Positions 6,251 through 7,167 of a stretch of DNA of 7,167 nt are shown here, piece after piece (position 1 is the first letter of the stretch; each line of letters opens with the position of its first letter). The notes under the pieces are model-generated. The model worked only from the letters and a program-made list of their open reading frames with translations. It ran no database searches and was not told where the DNA came from. The position numbers were made by a program, and so were the translations under genes. Source of the DNA: Chitinophaga pinensis (lineage in GTDB: Bacteria; Bacteroidota; Bacteroidia; Flavobacteriales; Flavobacteriaceae); NCBI GenBank assembly GCA_943324925.2, contig CALPNL020000104.1, positions 1 to 7,167 on the forward strand, read 5' to 3'.

Positions 6251-6657
6251 AAAAAATCTTAGTTCTTTGCACAGGAAATTCTTGTAGAAGTCAGATGGCG
6301 CATGGTTATTTGCAATATTTTGGTCAGGATAAAGTACAAATATTCAGTGCTGGCGTTGAAATACACGGGCTCAATCCGTTTGCTGTTGGAATCATGTCGG
6401 AAGACGGAATAGACATTTCAAAAAACACCTCCAATCACGGTGATGAATATTCCAACATCACTTTCGATTATGTAATTACTGTTTGTGATAATGCCAAAGA
6501 ATCTTGTCCATTTTTTCCAACGCAAACAAAAACCATTCACCATAGCTTTGAAGATCCGTCAAAAGCATCAGGCACTGCAAAAGAACTAATTGCTGAATTC
6601 CGAAAAGTACGGGATCAAATAAAAGAATACTCTAAATCCTTTATTGAAAATTTATAA
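6247..6657 (+). CDS. arsC: Arsenate reductase, LMW-phosphatase fold (thioredoxin-coupled type)
   Basis: A 136-residue enzyme that reduces arsenate to arsenite through a cascade of three cysteines, reset by thioredoxin. The P-loop CTGNSCRS carries the nucleophile C8 and the arginine R14 (CX5R). C80 and C87 in VCDNAKESCP have the same seven-residue spacing as C82 and C89 of the Staphylococcus aureus pI258 enzyme, and D103 in FEDP is the expected general acid. All catalytic residues are present and the length is normal. The ATG at 6247 is chosen over the in-frame ATG at 6235 because it gives the standard MKKILVLCTGNSCRS N-terminus and a four-base overlap with the upstream small ORF, implying coupled translation. 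It is the last gene of the ars operon; the terminator stem starts 5 nt after the stop. No arsenite exporter follows. Confidence 0.96.
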   Translation: MKKILVLCTGNSCRSQMAHGYLQYFGQDKVQIFSAGVEIHGLNPFAVGIMSEDGIDISKNTSNHGDEYSNITFDYVITVCDNAKESCPFFPTQTKTIHHSFEDPSKASGTAKELIAEFRKVRDQIKEYSKSFIENL

Positions 6658-6662
6658 TTAAT

Positions 6663-6692
6663 AAAAAAGGCGCTATTTATAACGCCTTTTTT
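6663..6692 (+). terminator. Bidirectional terminator between arsC and glyQS
   Basis: A perfect 10-bp inverted repeat pairs 6663-6672 (AAAAAAGGCG) with 6683-6692 (CGCCTTTTTT) around a 10-nt loop in which two more A-T pairs can form. The T run serves arsC on the plus strand and the A run becomes the U tract for the minus-strand glycyl-tRNA synthetase gene, so one hairpin can end both convergent units. The remaining bases to 6728 hold nothing else I recognise. Confidence 0.9.
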
Positions 6693-6728
6693 ATTAACGA
6701 TTAAACAAATAACCGATTAACCTATTTT

Positions 6729-7167
6729 CTACATTTTCATTAACCAATTTTTCATAGAAACTTCATTTTCTATAATTCCTTTTAAATCGGCAATTTTCAC
6801 ACGGTCTTGTTTCATGGTATCTCTATGACGAATGGTTACCGTTTGGTCTTCCACTGTTTGATGGTCAACCGTAATGCAGAATGGAGTTCCCAATGCGTCT
6901 TGTCTTCTATAACGTCTTCCAACGGCGTCTTTTTCATCATAAGAAACGTTGAAATCCCATTTCAAATCGTCAATAATTTGATGGGCAATTTCTGGCAAAC
7001 CATCTTTTTTAACCAATGGGAAAATAGCTGCTTTTGTTGGCGCAAGTACCGACGGCAATTGTAAAACTGTTCTTACAGATCCATCTTCTAAAGTTTCTTC
7101 TTTCAAAGAACTAGAGAAAATTGCTAAGAACATTCTGTCTAATCCTACCGAAGTTTCTACCACATAA
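6729..7167 (-). CDS. glyQS: Glycyl-tRNA synthetase, single-chain alpha2 type (partial, C-terminal end)
   Basis: This is the C-terminal 145 residues of glycine-tRNA ligase, which charges tRNA-Gly in the cytosol. The frame is open to the right edge, so the start and the N-terminal two thirds or more lie outside; the GTG at 7163-7161 is an internal codon, not a start. The visible part opens with YVVETSVGLDR, the class II aminoacyl-tRNA synthetase motif 3 with its GLDR arginine. The anticodon-binding domain follows: VLAPTKAAIFPLV, then DAVGRRYRRQD, then GTPFCITVDHQTVEDQTVTIRHRD. This is the homodimeric form related to the eukaryotic and archaeal enzyme, not the alpha2beta2 GlyQ/GlyS form; it is sometimes given the symbol glyS. 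The TAG stop is at 6731-6729. The gene runs convergently with arsC. Confidence 0.95.
   Translation of the reverse strand, partial: YVVETSVGLDRMFLAIFSSSLKEETLEDGSVRTVLQLPSVLAPTKAAIFPLVKKDGLPEIAHQIIDDLKWDFNVSYDEKDAVGRRYRRQDALGTPFCITVDHQTVEDQTVTIRHRDTMKQDRVKIADLKGIIENEVSMKNWLMKM

Noticed and set aside
6807..7064. An 85-residue plus-strand open frame antisense to the glycyl-tRNA synthetase gene.
   Set aside because: The minus strand encodes an unmistakable synthetase C-terminal domain, so this is its shadow.
7161..7163. GTG as a start codon for the glycyl-tRNA synthetase fragment.
   Set aside because: The frame continues upstream to the window edge (Tyr precedes it), and YVVETSVGLDR is an internal motif of the enzyme.

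Overview
The window looks like chromosomal DNA from a member of the Bacteroidota, most likely family Flavobacteriaceae (Flavobacterium-like). The grounds are strong AT richness, near absence of Shine-Dalgarno sequences, two exact TAnnTTTG -7 promoter boxes, a single-chain glycyl-tRNA synthetase, and protein families familiar from that group. Species cannot be assigned from sequence alone.

Layout. (1) 1-2036, minus strand: the N-terminal ~678 residues of SucA, the ThDP-dependent E1 of 2-oxoglutarate dehydrogenase; its C-terminus lies beyond the left edge. (2) 2037-2148: a divergent promoter region. (3) 2149-2700, plus: a small secreted protein, probably an outer-membrane beta-barrel. (4) 2780-5158, plus: a two-gene operon of an exported PhoD-like metallophosphatase and thiL (thiamine-monophosphate kinase), joined stop-to-start with no gap and closed by a clear intrinsic terminator at 5171-5201. 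(5) 5251-6692, plus: a compact arsenic-response operon with an inverted-repeat operator, arsR, a DUF6428-like cysteine-tailed protein, a 41-residue membrane peptide missed by a length-filtered ORF scan, and arsC, ending in a hairpin that can terminate both strands. (6) 6729-7167, minus: the C-terminal ~145 residues of glycyl-tRNA synthetase, entering from the right edge.

How the genes work together. SucA needs thiamine diphosphate and ThiL makes it, so the left half has a loose thiamine/TCA theme, although the genes lie in separate transcription units. The ars operon would be repressed by ArsR bound over its own start codon and released by As(III). ArsC then reduces arsenate to arsenite. No arsenite efflux pump (Acr3 or ArsB) is present: the operon closes at its terminator directly before glyS. 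The most interesting parts are therefore the non-canonical members of this cassette, namely the vicinal-cysteine tails on ArsR and the DUF6428-like protein and the tiny membrane peptide whose stop codon overlaps the arsC start.
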